From NCBI GenBank assembly GCA_046160545.1, contig JBJXGS010000065.1:1-26230 (forward strand): a stretch of 26,230 nt of DNA. Reading direction: 5' to 3'. The notes below the pieces were generated by a model. The model saw only the letters and a program-made list of their open reading frames with translations, searched no databases and was not told where the DNA came from. The DNA is from JAEUOS01 sp046160545 (GTDB lineage Bacteria; Pseudomonadota; Gammaproteobacteria; Burkholderiales; JAEUOS01). Positions 7,852 through 15,043 of the stretch are shown one piece after another. Position 1 is the first letter of the stretch, and the number at the start of each line of letters is the position of its first letter. A program made the position numbers and the translations under genes.

Positions 7852-8399
7852 CGGACTGGCGCCTCGGGTTTGCCCTGGTCATGCGACGCGGCGGCTGGTG
7901 GGTGTTGGCCGGCGTCTTGCTGCTGGCCTTGGCCGTCGCCCTGGAAGCATGGATGCGGCCGGCGCAACTCGGTAAGGCGCGCGCCGCCGAGACCGAGCGC
8001 ACGCGTCTTCTGACCTTGCCGCAGCACCCGCCCGCGGCCGCGGCCGGTAGCCAGGCGGCCGAGCGTACTGCCGCCTTTCGCAGCGTCCTGGCGCGCGACG
8101 AGGCTTTGCCGCAGCTGTTGCGCGGCATGTTCGCCGAGGCCGAGCGCCAGGGCCTCGCAATCGCCAGCGCCGATTACCGCATGACGGCCGAACGCGATGG
8201 CCGCTATCGCACCTACCGCATGATCGCGCCGGTGCGCGGAACCTATCCGCAGGTGCGTACATTTGTCGACCGGGTGTTGCGCGCCTATCCTGCGCTGGCA
8301 CTGGAGGACGCGAGCTTCAAGCGCGAGAACGCAACGCAGGCGGTGGCCGATGTGCGCCTCAGCTTCGTGTTTTTCCTGGTCGAAGGCGGGCCGCAATGA
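7848..8399 (+). CDS. PilO-like inner-membrane assembly protein
   Basis: This 183-residue protein has a basic N-terminus, one membrane helix at about residues 17-35 (WWVLAGVLLLALAVALEAW), a helical stretch, and a C-terminal periplasmic domain. That domain begins around LPQLLRGMFAEAERQGLAI and ends with YRMIAPVRGTYPQVRTFVDR and an alternating beta/alpha pattern, as in PilO/GspM periplasmic domains. It probably pairs with the PilN-like protein to form the periplasmic bridge to the secretin through the next gene product. The start and stop codons overlap the neighbouring genes by four bases. PilO-type proteins have low sequence conservation, so the call relies on topology, the repeated PilO-like core and gene order. 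Confidence 0.72.
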   Translation: MTDWRLGFALVMRRGGWWVLAGVLLLALAVALEAWMRPAQLGKARAAETERTRLLTLPQHPPAAAAGSQAAERTAAFRSVLARDEALPQLLRGMFAEAERQGLAIASADYRMTAERDGRYRTYRMIAPVRGTYPQVRTFVDRVLRAYPALALEDASFKRENATQAVADVRLSFVFFLVEGGPQ

Positions 8400-8971
8400 G
8401 GCTGCGCACCGTGCTGCTGGTCCTGGTCCTGGCCGGCGTCGCGCTGGCTTGGGCGCTGGATCGCCCGAATGACGCGGCGCACGTCGGCGCATCGCGCGTG
8501 GCGGCTGCCCCCGCTGGCGCAGGTGCGGCAGCGGGGAAGCCCGCTTTGCAGGACACGGGCCGGCCGACTGCGGTGGGTACGCTGCCAGCTACTCCCGAAA
8601 TCGACATCCTGCGTCCGCGCAACGGCAGCGCGGGTGCGGGCGACCTCTTCGCTGTCCAGGACTGGCGCGTGCCGCCGGCAAAGCCGCTGCCCGCCGCCGC
8701 ACCTGTGGCGCGCCGCAGCGCGCCGCCCGCGCCTGCGCCCGTACCGCCACCAGTAGCTCCGCCGCTGCCCTTCACGGTGCTGGGCAAGAAGTTCGAGGAC
8801 GGGCGCTGGGAGGTCTTTCTCGCCGCGCGCGAGCGCACTTACGTGGTGCGCGAAAAGGAGACCATCGATCGCCTGTACCGGGTCGAGAGCATTGTGCCGC
8901 CCAACCTGGTCCTCACCTACCTGCCGTTAGACGAGCGCCAGGTACTCGCCATTGGCGGAGCGCTGCGATGA
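8396..8971 (+). CDS. PilP/GspC-like periplasmic linker protein
   Basis: This 191-residue protein is anchored by one N-terminal hydrophobic helix (about residues 4-21). A long Ala/Pro-rich linker follows (about 30-120, including a PAPAPVPPPVAPPLP run), then a C-terminal beta-rich domain beginning PFTVLGKKFEDGRWEVFLA and ending QVLAIGG. This layout of membrane anchor, flexible Pro/Ala linker and small beta domain is that of GspC homology regions and PilP, which contact the N-domains of the secretin and connect it to the inner-membrane complex. There is no lipobox, unlike PilP, so GspC-like anchoring by a transmembrane helix fits better. It lies directly upstream of the first secretin and overlaps it by four bases, consistent with a partner role. 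Confidence 0.72.
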   Translation: MRLRTVLLVLVLAGVALAWALDRPNDAAHVGASRVAAAPAGAGAAAGKPALQDTGRPTAVGTLPATPEIDILRPRNGSAGAGDLFAVQDWRVPPAKPLPAAAPVARRSAPPAPAPVPPPVAPPLPFTVLGKKFEDGRWEVFLAARERTYVVREKETIDRLYRVESIVPPNLVLTYLPLDERQVLAIGGALR

Positions 8972-11244
8972 TGGCGCGCCTGCTGCGCCGCGTTGCCGGG
9001 CCGCTGCTGGTGCTGCTGGCGGCTGGTTGCGCGACCCAGGCCCTGCTGCATGAGGGGCGCGAACTGGCGCGGCAGGGAGATACCGAATCCGCGCTTGCCA
9101 GGATCGACGCGGCGCTGCGCCTGGAGCCGAACAACGCCGAACTGCGCCTCGAGTCGACTCGCATGCGCGAGAACGCTGTCAATGCGCTCATCGCGCGCGC
9201 CGCGGCGGCAGCGCGCGCAGGGGACTCGACCCAGGCTGCGGCAGCGTATCGGCGAGTACTTGCGATCGAGCCCGGCAATCCTCGCGCGACCGCCGGGCTG
9301 GAAGACCTTAAGCGCCTGGCCCGGCATGCCGAGTGGATGCGCGAGGCCGAGAGCGCCGCGGCGCGCGGTGACGCCCTGGCAGCCGCGCGCGCCTTGCGGC
9401 CGCTGCTAGCCGAAGCGCCGGATGATGCACGCGCCCAGGCCCTGAAGCGTCGACTGGAAGAGCGCCCGGCCCAGACCCCGGCCCAGGCGGCGCTGAGCAC
9501 GGCGTTGCGCAAACCGGTCACGGTCGAATTCCGCGATACGCCGCTCCGCCAGGTGTTCGATGCGCTCACCCGTGCGTCCGGCGTGAACTTCGTCTTCGAT
9601 CGCGACGTGCGCGCCGACCAGCGCACCACCGTGTTCCTGCGCAACACGACGGTCGAATCCGCGGTCAACCTGGTGCTCATGACCAATCAGCTCGAGCAGC
9701 GCGCGCTGGATGGCGCATCCGTGCTGATCTATCCCAACACGCCGGCCAAGGCGCGTGAATACCAGCCGCTCGTCGTGCGCACGTTCTTCCTCTCCAACGC
9801 CGACGCGCGCGCGGTTGCCAACACCGTGCGCAGCATCGTCAAGACGCGCGACATGGTGGTCGATGAAAAGCAGAACATGATCATCATGCGTGACACGCCG
9901 GAGGCGGTGCGCCTGGCGGAGCGCCTGGTGGGCTTGCATGACCTGGCAGAACCGGAAGTCATGCTCGAAGTCGAGGTACTCGAGGTCAGCCGCACGCGCC
10001 TCATGGAGCTGGGCATCCGCTGGCCCGACTCGGTGGCCCTGACGCCGCTGCCAGGTGTCGCCGGGGGCACGCTCACGCTCAACGACCTGCGCAACCTTTC
10101 CGGAGCCAGTGTCGGCGCCACGGTCGGTGCGACAACCATCAACGCGCGCGCCCAGGTGGGTGACGTGAACCTGCTGGCCAATCCGCGCATCCGCTCCAAG
10201 AACCGTGAAAAGGCGCGCGTGGTTGTCGGCGAGCGCGTTCCCAACATCACCACCACCACCACGGCGACCGGGTTCGTCGCCGAGTCGGTGCAGTACATCG
10301 AGGTCGGGCTCAAGCTCGACGTCGAGCCGACCATCCATCCGGACAATGAGGTGGCGATCCGCATCAGCATGGAAGTCAGCAACATCGTCTCGCAGGTACA
10401 GACGCGCCAGGGCACGACCGCATTCCAGATCGGCACGCGCAACGCCACCACGGTGCTGCGCCTGAAGGACGGCGAGAACCAGGTCCTGGCCGGGCTCATC
10501 AGCGACGAGGACCGCAGCACCGGCAATCGCATTCCAGGGCTGGGTGACCTGCCGATCCTGGGGCGCCTGTTCGGCAGCCAGCGCGATGCCCGCAGCCGCA
10601 GCGAAATCGTCCTCTCGATCACGCCACGCCTGATCCGCGACGCGCGCCGGCCCGGCCTGGCGCAGACCGAGTTCGACGCCGGCACCGAGGCCAGCTTGCG
10701 CAGTCGCCCCATCGAGACCGGCGTCGAGGCGCGCGGGATGACGCTGACCCTTTCCGGGCCGACCCTGGCGCCTGCGCCGGCGGCCGGCGTAGCCGCGGTC
10801 GCAGCGCAGCCGTCGGCAAGCCCCCCGGGCGCGGCAGCGCTCAGCTTGCAGGGTCAGGCGAACGCGCGCGTCGGCTCGACCTTCAGCGTCTTCCTGGCGG
10901 CCAGCAATCTGGTCGACGTGACCAGTGTGCCCTTCGCGCTGGGCTTTGATACGCGTTCCATGGAGGTGGTCGAAGTCAGCGAAGGCGACCTGCTGCGCCA
11001 GGGCGGTGCGGCCACCACTTTCAATCATCGCGTCGATCGCGGCGCCGGGCAGATCTTCGGGACTGTCGCGCGCACCGGAGCCGGGTCCGCTCGCGGCTCC
11101 GGTACGCTTGTCCGGGTCACCTTTCGCGCCATCGCCCCGGGCCCGGCTGGCGTCAGGCTCCTGACCGTGGCTCCGGTGGGTGAAGGTGGCCGGTCGCCGG
11201 CGGTGGCGCCGCCGGCACCGTTTGCGATCCAGATCGGGCCGTGA
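8968..11244 (+). CDS. TPR-secretin-cohesin lipoprotein, copy 1 (GspD/PilQ-like)
   Basis: This 758-residue outer-membrane secretin has an unusual architecture. The signal peptide ends in the lipobox LLAAGC with Cys21, so it should be lipidated. Residues about 25-165 form TPR-like helical repeats (GRELARQGDTESALARIDAA; AYRRVLAIEPGNPRA). A secretin/TonB short N-terminal domain starts near 181 (KPVTVEFRDTPLRQVF), an N1-type domain spans about 264-325, and the secretin core spans about 330-560 with the signatures GERVPNITTTTTATG, YIEVGLKLDVEPTI and GLGDLPILGRLF. A Pro/Ala linker leads to a C-terminal cohesin-like beta domain at about 625-756. It should form the multimeric outer-membrane channel; lipidation may replace a separate pilotin. 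In the STN/N1 segment it is 47/80 identical (about 59%, counted by eye) to the second secretin at 12773-15028. Confidence 0.92.
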   Translation: MMARLLRRVAGPLLVLLAAGCATQALLHEGRELARQGDTESALARIDAALRLEPNNAELRLESTRMRENAVNALIARAAAAARAGDSTQAAAAYRRVLAIEPGNPRATAGLEDLKRLARHAEWMREAESAAARGDALAAARALRPLLAEAPDDARAQALKRRLEERPAQTPAQAALSTALRKPVTVEFRDTPLRQVFDALTRASGVNFVFDRDVRADQRTTVFLRNTTVESAVNLVLMTNQLEQRALDGASVLIYPNTPAKAREYQPLVVRTFFLSNADARAVANTVRSIVKTRDMVVDEKQNMIIMRDTPEAVRLAERLVGLHDLAEPEVMLEVEVLEVSRTRLMELGIRWPDSVALTPLPGVAGGTLTLNDLRNLSGASVGATVGATTINARAQVGDVNLLANPRIRSKNREKARVVVGERVPNITTTTTATGFVAESVQYIEVGLKLDVEPTIHPDNEVAIRISMEVSNIVSQVQTRQGTTAFQIGTRNATTVLRLKDGENQVLAGLISDEDRSTGNRIPGLGDLPILGRLFGSQRDARSRSEIVLSITPRLIRDARRPGLAQTEFDAGTEASLRSRPIETGVEARGMTLTLSGPTLAPAPAAGVAAVAAQPSASPPGAAALSLQGQANARVGSTFSVFLAASNLVDVTSVPFALGFDTRSMEVVEVSEGDLLRQGGAATTFNHRVDRGAGQIFGTVARTGAGSARGSGTLVRVTFRAIAPGPAGVRLLTVAPVGEGGRSPAVAPPAPFAIQIGP

Positions 11245-11247
11245 GTC

Positions 11248-11745
11248 ATGCAGCCAGTGCGCCTCGCCCATGTCGGCCCGTCACGCGGTTTCACGCTCAT
11301 CGAGCTGGTGGTGACACTGGCCATCCTGGCCGTGCTGGCGGCGGCGGTCCTGCCGGTCGCCGAGACGACCGTGCAGCGGCAGCGCGAACAGGAGCTGCGC
11401 CTGGCGCTACGCGAAATCCGCAGCGCGATCGACGCCTACAAGCGTGCCTTCGATGAAGGCCGCATCGCGCGCACCGCCAACGCAACCGGCTATCCGCCGA
11501 CGCTTGCAATGCTCGTCGAGGGCGTCGACGACCAACGCGACCCGCGCCGGCGCAAGATTTACTTCCTGCGCCGCCTGCCGGGTGACCCGATGTCGCCGCT
11601 GCCGGCGACCGACAGCGCTGCGACCTGGGCCAAGCGAAGCTATGCCAGCGGGCCGCTCGAGCCCAAGGAGGGTGATGACGTCTACGACGTCGCCTCGCGC
11701 TCACAGCGCGTCGGACTCAACGGAGTGCCGTATGCGCAGTGGTAA
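11248..11745 (+). CDS. GspG-like pseudopilin (second prepilin)
   Basis: This 165-residue prepilin-like protein carries the class III signal PSRG14 followed by FTLIELVVTLAILAVLAAA, with Glu+5 at residue 19. Downstream helix and loop segments (QRQREQELRLALREIRSAID; GYPPTLAMLVEGV; KIYFLRRLPGDPM; YASGPLEPKEGDDVYDV) match a GspG-related family common in betaproteobacterial cohesin-secretin loci. It should be a minor or accessory subunit of the pseudopilus, since the shorter GspG at 3228-3668 is the more typical major subunit. The ATG lies three bases after the stop of the first secretin. Its 3' end overlaps the next prepilin gene by 14 bases. Confidence 0.88.
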   Translation: MQPVRLAHVGPSRGFTLIELVVTLAILAVLAAAVLPVAETTVQRQREQELRLALREIRSAIDAYKRAFDEGRIARTANATGYPPTLAMLVEGVDDQRDPRRRKIYFLRRLPGDPMSPLPATDSAATWAKRSYASGPLEPKEGDDVYDVASRSQRVGLNGVPYAQW

Positions 11746-12109
11746 GCGCGGCTTCACCTTGGTCGAGCTGCTGGTCGTCCTGGCGATCGTGGCGACGCTG
11801 CTCACACTCGCGGTGGTGCGCAGCGGGCCGGCGGTGGATTCGTCCAAGGAGGCGGTGCTGCGCGAGAACCTGCGCATCACGCGTGAGGTGATCGCCAGGT
11901 TTTATTCCGATACCGGCCGCTATCCCGACAGCCTGGGCGAATTGGTCGAGCGCCGCTACCTGAGCGGAGTGCCGCATGATCCGGTCAGCGACAGCAACCA
12001 GAACTGGACCATCGTTCCGCCGCCCGCCGAGACGCGCGGCCAGGTCTTCGACATCCGCAGTTCGGCACCAGGGAGCGCGCGTGACGGCCGCCTGTTCACC
12101 GACCTGTAG
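11732..12109 (+). CDS. Small pseudopilin (third prepilin, GspG/H-like)
   Basis: This 125-residue prepilin-like protein has a very short leader, MRSGKRG7, cleaved before FTLVELLVVLAIVATLLTL with Glu+5 at residue 12. The rest contains REVIARFYSDTGRYPDSLGELVERRYL and a VPHDPVSDSNQNW segment, the layout of small GspG/PulG-like subunits. The frame is open well upstream, but the ATG at 11732 is chosen because it has GGAG at 11722-11725 with six bases spacing and gives a normal short prepilin leader. It overlaps the preceding pseudopilin gene by 14 bases, and the next gene starts inside its 3' end (12081). It is probably a minor tip or filament subunit. Confidence 0.87.
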   Translation: MRSGKRGFTLVELLVVLAIVATLLTLAVVRSGPAVDSSKEAVLRENLRITREVIARFYSDTGRYPDSLGELVERRYLSGVPHDPVSDSNQNWTIVPPPAETRGQVFDIRSSAPGSARDGRLFTDL

Positions 12110-12776
12110 GGCGCGCCGCGCCGGCGGCTTTACCTACGTGGGTCTTCTGATCCTGGTGGCGGTCATCGCCGGGGCAAGCGCGTCTGCGCTGTCGTTTGGT
12201 GCCAGCGCGCAGCGCCGCATGGTCGAGGAGGAACTGCTGTTCGTCGGCATGGAGTTTCGCGCTGCCATCGCCAGCTTCCATCAGACCGCCCAGGGACTGC
12301 GCCGCTACCCGCGCGACTTCGACGAACTGCTCAAGGATCCGCGCGATCCCGGGGTGAAGCGCCATCTGCGGCGTGTCTATCCGGATCCGCTCACCGGCCG
12401 ACCCGAATGGGGCATCGTGCGTGCACCTGACGGCGGCATCATGGGCGTGCACAGCCTGTCGCGCGATACGCCGATCAAGCAGGCGAATTTCCCCGAGGAT
12501 TGGAAGGAATTCGAGGGCAAGTCCTCGTACCGCGACTGGCAATTCGTCTTTGCTCCGTCCGCCGTGCAGCCGGCCGGCGCGGCAGGAGGCGCGCCGCGCG
12601 CCGGGGATGCAGGCCCGACTGCGCCGGTCGGCCCGACTGCGCCAGGTGCTCCCGGCGCGGTCCCGGTTGCTCCTGGCATTGGCCCAGGCACTCCGGGTAC
12701 GGGCTTTGGCACTCCAGGCACAGGATCTGGCACTCCGGGCACCAGCCCCGCTGGCCCGACCGGAGAGAGCAAATGA
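12081..12776 (+). CDS. Atypical prepilin-like protein with Gly/Pro/Thr tail
   Basis: This protein of about 231 residues has an N-terminus resembling a prepilin (basic leader ending GG16, then FTYVGLLILVAVIAGASA), but position +5 after the expected cleavage is Gly instead of Glu. In type II systems only the tip subunit GspK regularly lacks Glu+5, so a tip or GspK-like role is plausible, although the rest does not look like classical GspK. The core (MVEEELLFVGMEFRAAIASF; KRHLRRVYPDPLTGRPEWG; GIMGVHSLSRDTPIKQANF) is typical of a family seen next to cohesin-secretins. From about residue 165 on it turns into a low-complexity Ala/Pro/Gly/Thr tail that ends in three 7-residue repeats. The start is inferred as the GTG at 12081, with GGGAG at 12071-12075, because in-frame ATGs farther upstream give an overlong leader. 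Its stop overlaps the second secretin's ATG. Confidence 0.8.
   Translation: MTAACSPTCRARRAGGFTYVGLLILVAVIAGASASALSFGASAQRRMVEEELLFVGMEFRAAIASFHQTAQGLRRYPRDFDELLKDPRDPGVKRHLRRVYPDPLTGRPEWGIVRAPDGGIMGVHSLSRDTPIKQANFPEDWKEFEGKSSYRDWQFVFAPSAVQPAGAAGGAPRAGDAGPTAPVGPTAPGAPGAVPVAPGIGPGTPGTGFGTPGTGSGTPGTSPAGPTGESK
12687..12749 (+). repeat. Three tandem 21-base units in the prepilin-like gene
   Basis: Units at 12687-12707, 12708-12728 and 12729-12749 each begin GGCACTCC and encode GTPGTGF, GTPGTGS and GTPGTSP in frame. The unit length is a multiple of three, so copy number can change without breaking the frame. Third-position differences between units show the array is not brand new. Confidence 0.85.
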
Positions 12777-15028
12777 GCGCGGCGAGGTTCGGCGGCGTGC
12801 GCCGCCTTTTCTGCCTGGCGGTCATTGCGTTGGTCGGCTGCGCCGCGCCGCAGGCGCACCGCGAGGGCGAGGCCCTGGTTGCGCAAGGGCATTTTGAAGA
12901 GGGCATGCAGCGCCTCGCGCAAGCGCTGCGCGCCGAACCAAACAACGCCCGCTATCGCAGCGCGATGGTGGTTGCACGCGAGCGGGCGGTCTATGACTGG
13001 CTCAACGCTGCCGAGCGCGCGTTCGCAGCGGGCGATACTCTGGCCGCAGAAAACTGGTATCGACGGGTCTTTGCAGCCGAGCCCGACAACGTGCGCGCCC
13101 GTGAGGGACTGGAGCGCCTGCAGCGGCAGGCGCATTCGCGCGAGGCACTGGCCGACGCGCAGGCGCGCCTGAATGCCGGCGACGCCGCCGGCGCCCTGCG
13201 CCGTCTGCGCGAGGTGCTTGCGCTCGACCCGGGGCACCTCGAAGCGGCCCGGCTCGCGCGCGAGGCGGAGGCAAGCCTGACCCGCGCGCCGCTGGAGCCG
13301 GAACTCGCGGCCGCGCTGAAGAAGCCGATCACGCTCGAGTTCCGCGACGCGCCGATTCGCCAGATCTTCGAAATCCTCTCGCGCACCTCCAACCTCAATT
13401 TCGTGCTCGACCGCGATGTGCGCGCCGACCTCAGGGCCAGCATTGCGGTGCGTGACGCCGGTATCGAGTCCATCCTGCGCAACCTGATGCTGACCACGCA
13501 GCTGGAGTACCGCGTGCTCGACGCGCAATCCATACTCATCTACCCGAATACGCCTGCCAAGGCGCGCGAGTACCAGGTCCTGGCGGGCCGCGTGTTCTTC
13601 CTGGCCACCGCCGATGCGCGTCAGGTCGTCAACACGATCCGCACCATCGTGCGCACGCGCGACATCGCCGTCGACGAGCGCCAGAACATGATCGTCATGC
13701 GCGACACCCCGGAGGCGCTGGCGATCGCGGAGCGCTTGGTCGCCTTGCACGACCAGCCCGAGCCCGAGGTGATGCTCGAAGTCGAGGTGCTGGAGATCAG
13801 GCGCAATCGCCTCCTCGACCTTGGCATCACCTGGCCGGGATCGCTGGCGCTGGCGCCACTGGCAACCGCCGCCGGCGCGCCGATCACAGTCAACCAGTTG
13901 CGCAACATCAGCGGTGCAACCCTGGGTGCGACCATCGGGGCGACTACCATCGCCGCCGGGCGCGGCATCACCGATGTGACCATCCTCGCCAATCCGCGCA
14001 TTCGCGCGCGCAACCGCGAGAAGGCACGCATCGTCGTCGGCGACCGCGTACCCAACATCACGACAACCTCGACTGCGACCGGCTTTGTGGCCGAATCCAT
14101 CCAGTACATCGACGTCGGGCTGAAACTCGACGTCGAACCCACCATCCATCCCGATGACGAGGTCAGCATGCGAGTCGCGCTGGAAGTGAGCAGCACGGCC
14201 AACGCGGTGACGACCCGCAGCGGCACGCAGGCCTTCCAGATCAGCACCCGCAATGCGACCGCAGTGCTGCGCCTGAAGTCGGGTGAAAACCAGGTGCTGG
14301 CCGGACTGATACGCGATGAGGATCGGGCCGACTCCAACCGGGTGCCGTTCCTGGGCGACATTCCCATCCTCGGGCGCCTGTTCGGCGGGCAACGCGACCA
14401 GAACGACAAGACCGAGATCGTCCTGTCGATCACACCGCGCGTGATCCGCAGCGCGCGCCGTGCGCTGCCCGGCGATGCCGAATTTGCATTCGGCACCGAA
14501 TCCAGCCTGCGCGGCCGTACTTTCGACGCACCACTGCCGCCGCTCGCCGGCGTCGCGCCGGCCGCCGTTGCCGGGGCACCGGGCGCGGCGCAGCCGGCTG
14601 CAGGACTGCGCCCCACCGTGACCCTGCAAGGGCCGGCGCAGGTGCGCGTGGGTGGCACCTTCACCATGCAGGTCGCGATGCAGTCAGCAGAGCCGATCGC
14701 GAGCTTTCCTGTCTTTTTCAACTACGACAGCAAGCTCCTCGAGGCGGTCTCGGTCAGCGAAGGGCCGTTCCTCAGGCAGGGGGGCGGGCGGACCAATTTT
14801 TCGAGCCGCATCGACAGTTCTGCCGGGCAGGTGGTGGCCAGTATCGCGCGCGCCGACGAAGGGGGCGCCACGGGTGTGGGCGCGGTCGTCACAGTGGTCT
14901 TCCGCGCCCTCGCTGCCTCGCCCGCGGCGCGCATCGAGCTGGGGCCGCCGGTGCCGGAAGGGCCGGGCGGGCGACTCATTGGCGTACCGGCTCCGGCCGC
15001 GCATAATCTTGCCATCCTGCCACCTTGA
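12773..15028 (+). CDS. TPR-secretin-cohesin lipoprotein, copy 2 (GspD/PilQ-like)
   Basis: This is a 751-residue paralogue of the secretin at 8968-11244 with the same order of parts: signal peptide and lipobox IALVGC (Cys23), TPR-like repeats (about 28-165; EALVAQGHFEEGMQRLAQAL), a short N-terminal secretin domain from about 183 (KPITLEFRDAPIRQIF), an N1-type domain around 266-325, and the secretin core about 331-556 with GDRVPNITTTSTATG and FLGDIPILGRLF. A cohesin-like beta domain follows at about 615-750 (TVTLQGPAQVRVGGTFTMQV; FFNYDSKLLEAVSVSEG). All hallmark motifs are intact, so it is not a decayed copy. The start ATG at 12773 overlaps the stop of the prepilin-like gene; the frame runs open upstream, but only this start gives the lipoprotein signal. 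It could form a separate channel, a mixed ring with copy 1, or serve another cargo. Confidence 0.92.
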   Translation: MSAARFGGVRRLFCLAVIALVGCAAPQAHREGEALVAQGHFEEGMQRLAQALRAEPNNARYRSAMVVARERAVYDWLNAAERAFAAGDTLAAENWYRRVFAAEPDNVRAREGLERLQRQAHSREALADAQARLNAGDAAGALRRLREVLALDPGHLEAARLAREAEASLTRAPLEPELAAALKKPITLEFRDAPIRQIFEILSRTSNLNFVLDRDVRADLRASIAVRDAGIESILRNLMLTTQLEYRVLDAQSILIYPNTPAKAREYQVLAGRVFFLATADARQVVNTIRTIVRTRDIAVDERQNMIVMRDTPEALAIAERLVALHDQPEPEVMLEVEVLEIRRNRLLDLGITWPGSLALAPLATAAGAPITVNQLRNISGATLGATIGATTIAAGRGITDVTILANPRIRARNREKARIVVGDRVPNITTTSTATGFVAESIQYIDVGLKLDVEPTIHPDDEVSMRVALEVSSTANAVTTRSGTQAFQISTRNATAVLRLKSGENQVLAGLIRDEDRADSNRVPFLGDIPILGRLFGGQRDQNDKTEIVLSITPRVIRSARRALPGDAEFAFGTESSLRGRTFDAPLPPLAGVAPAAVAGAPGAAQPAAGLRPTVTLQGPAQVRVGGTFTMQVAMQSAEPIASFPVFFNYDSKLLEAVSVSEGPFLRQGGGRTNFSSRIDSSAGQVVASIARADEGGATGVGAVVTVVFRALAASPAARIELGPPVPEGPGGRLIGVPAPAAHNLAILPP

Positions 15029-15043
15029 AACGCGAGGTTGACC

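Noticed and set aside
9406..11271. Minus-strand open frame of 621 codons opposite secretin copy 1
   Set aside because: A shadow of the secretin frame. A similar 750-codon shadow lies at 12377-14629 opposite copy 2; their resemblance to each other only reflects the paralogous plus-strand genes.
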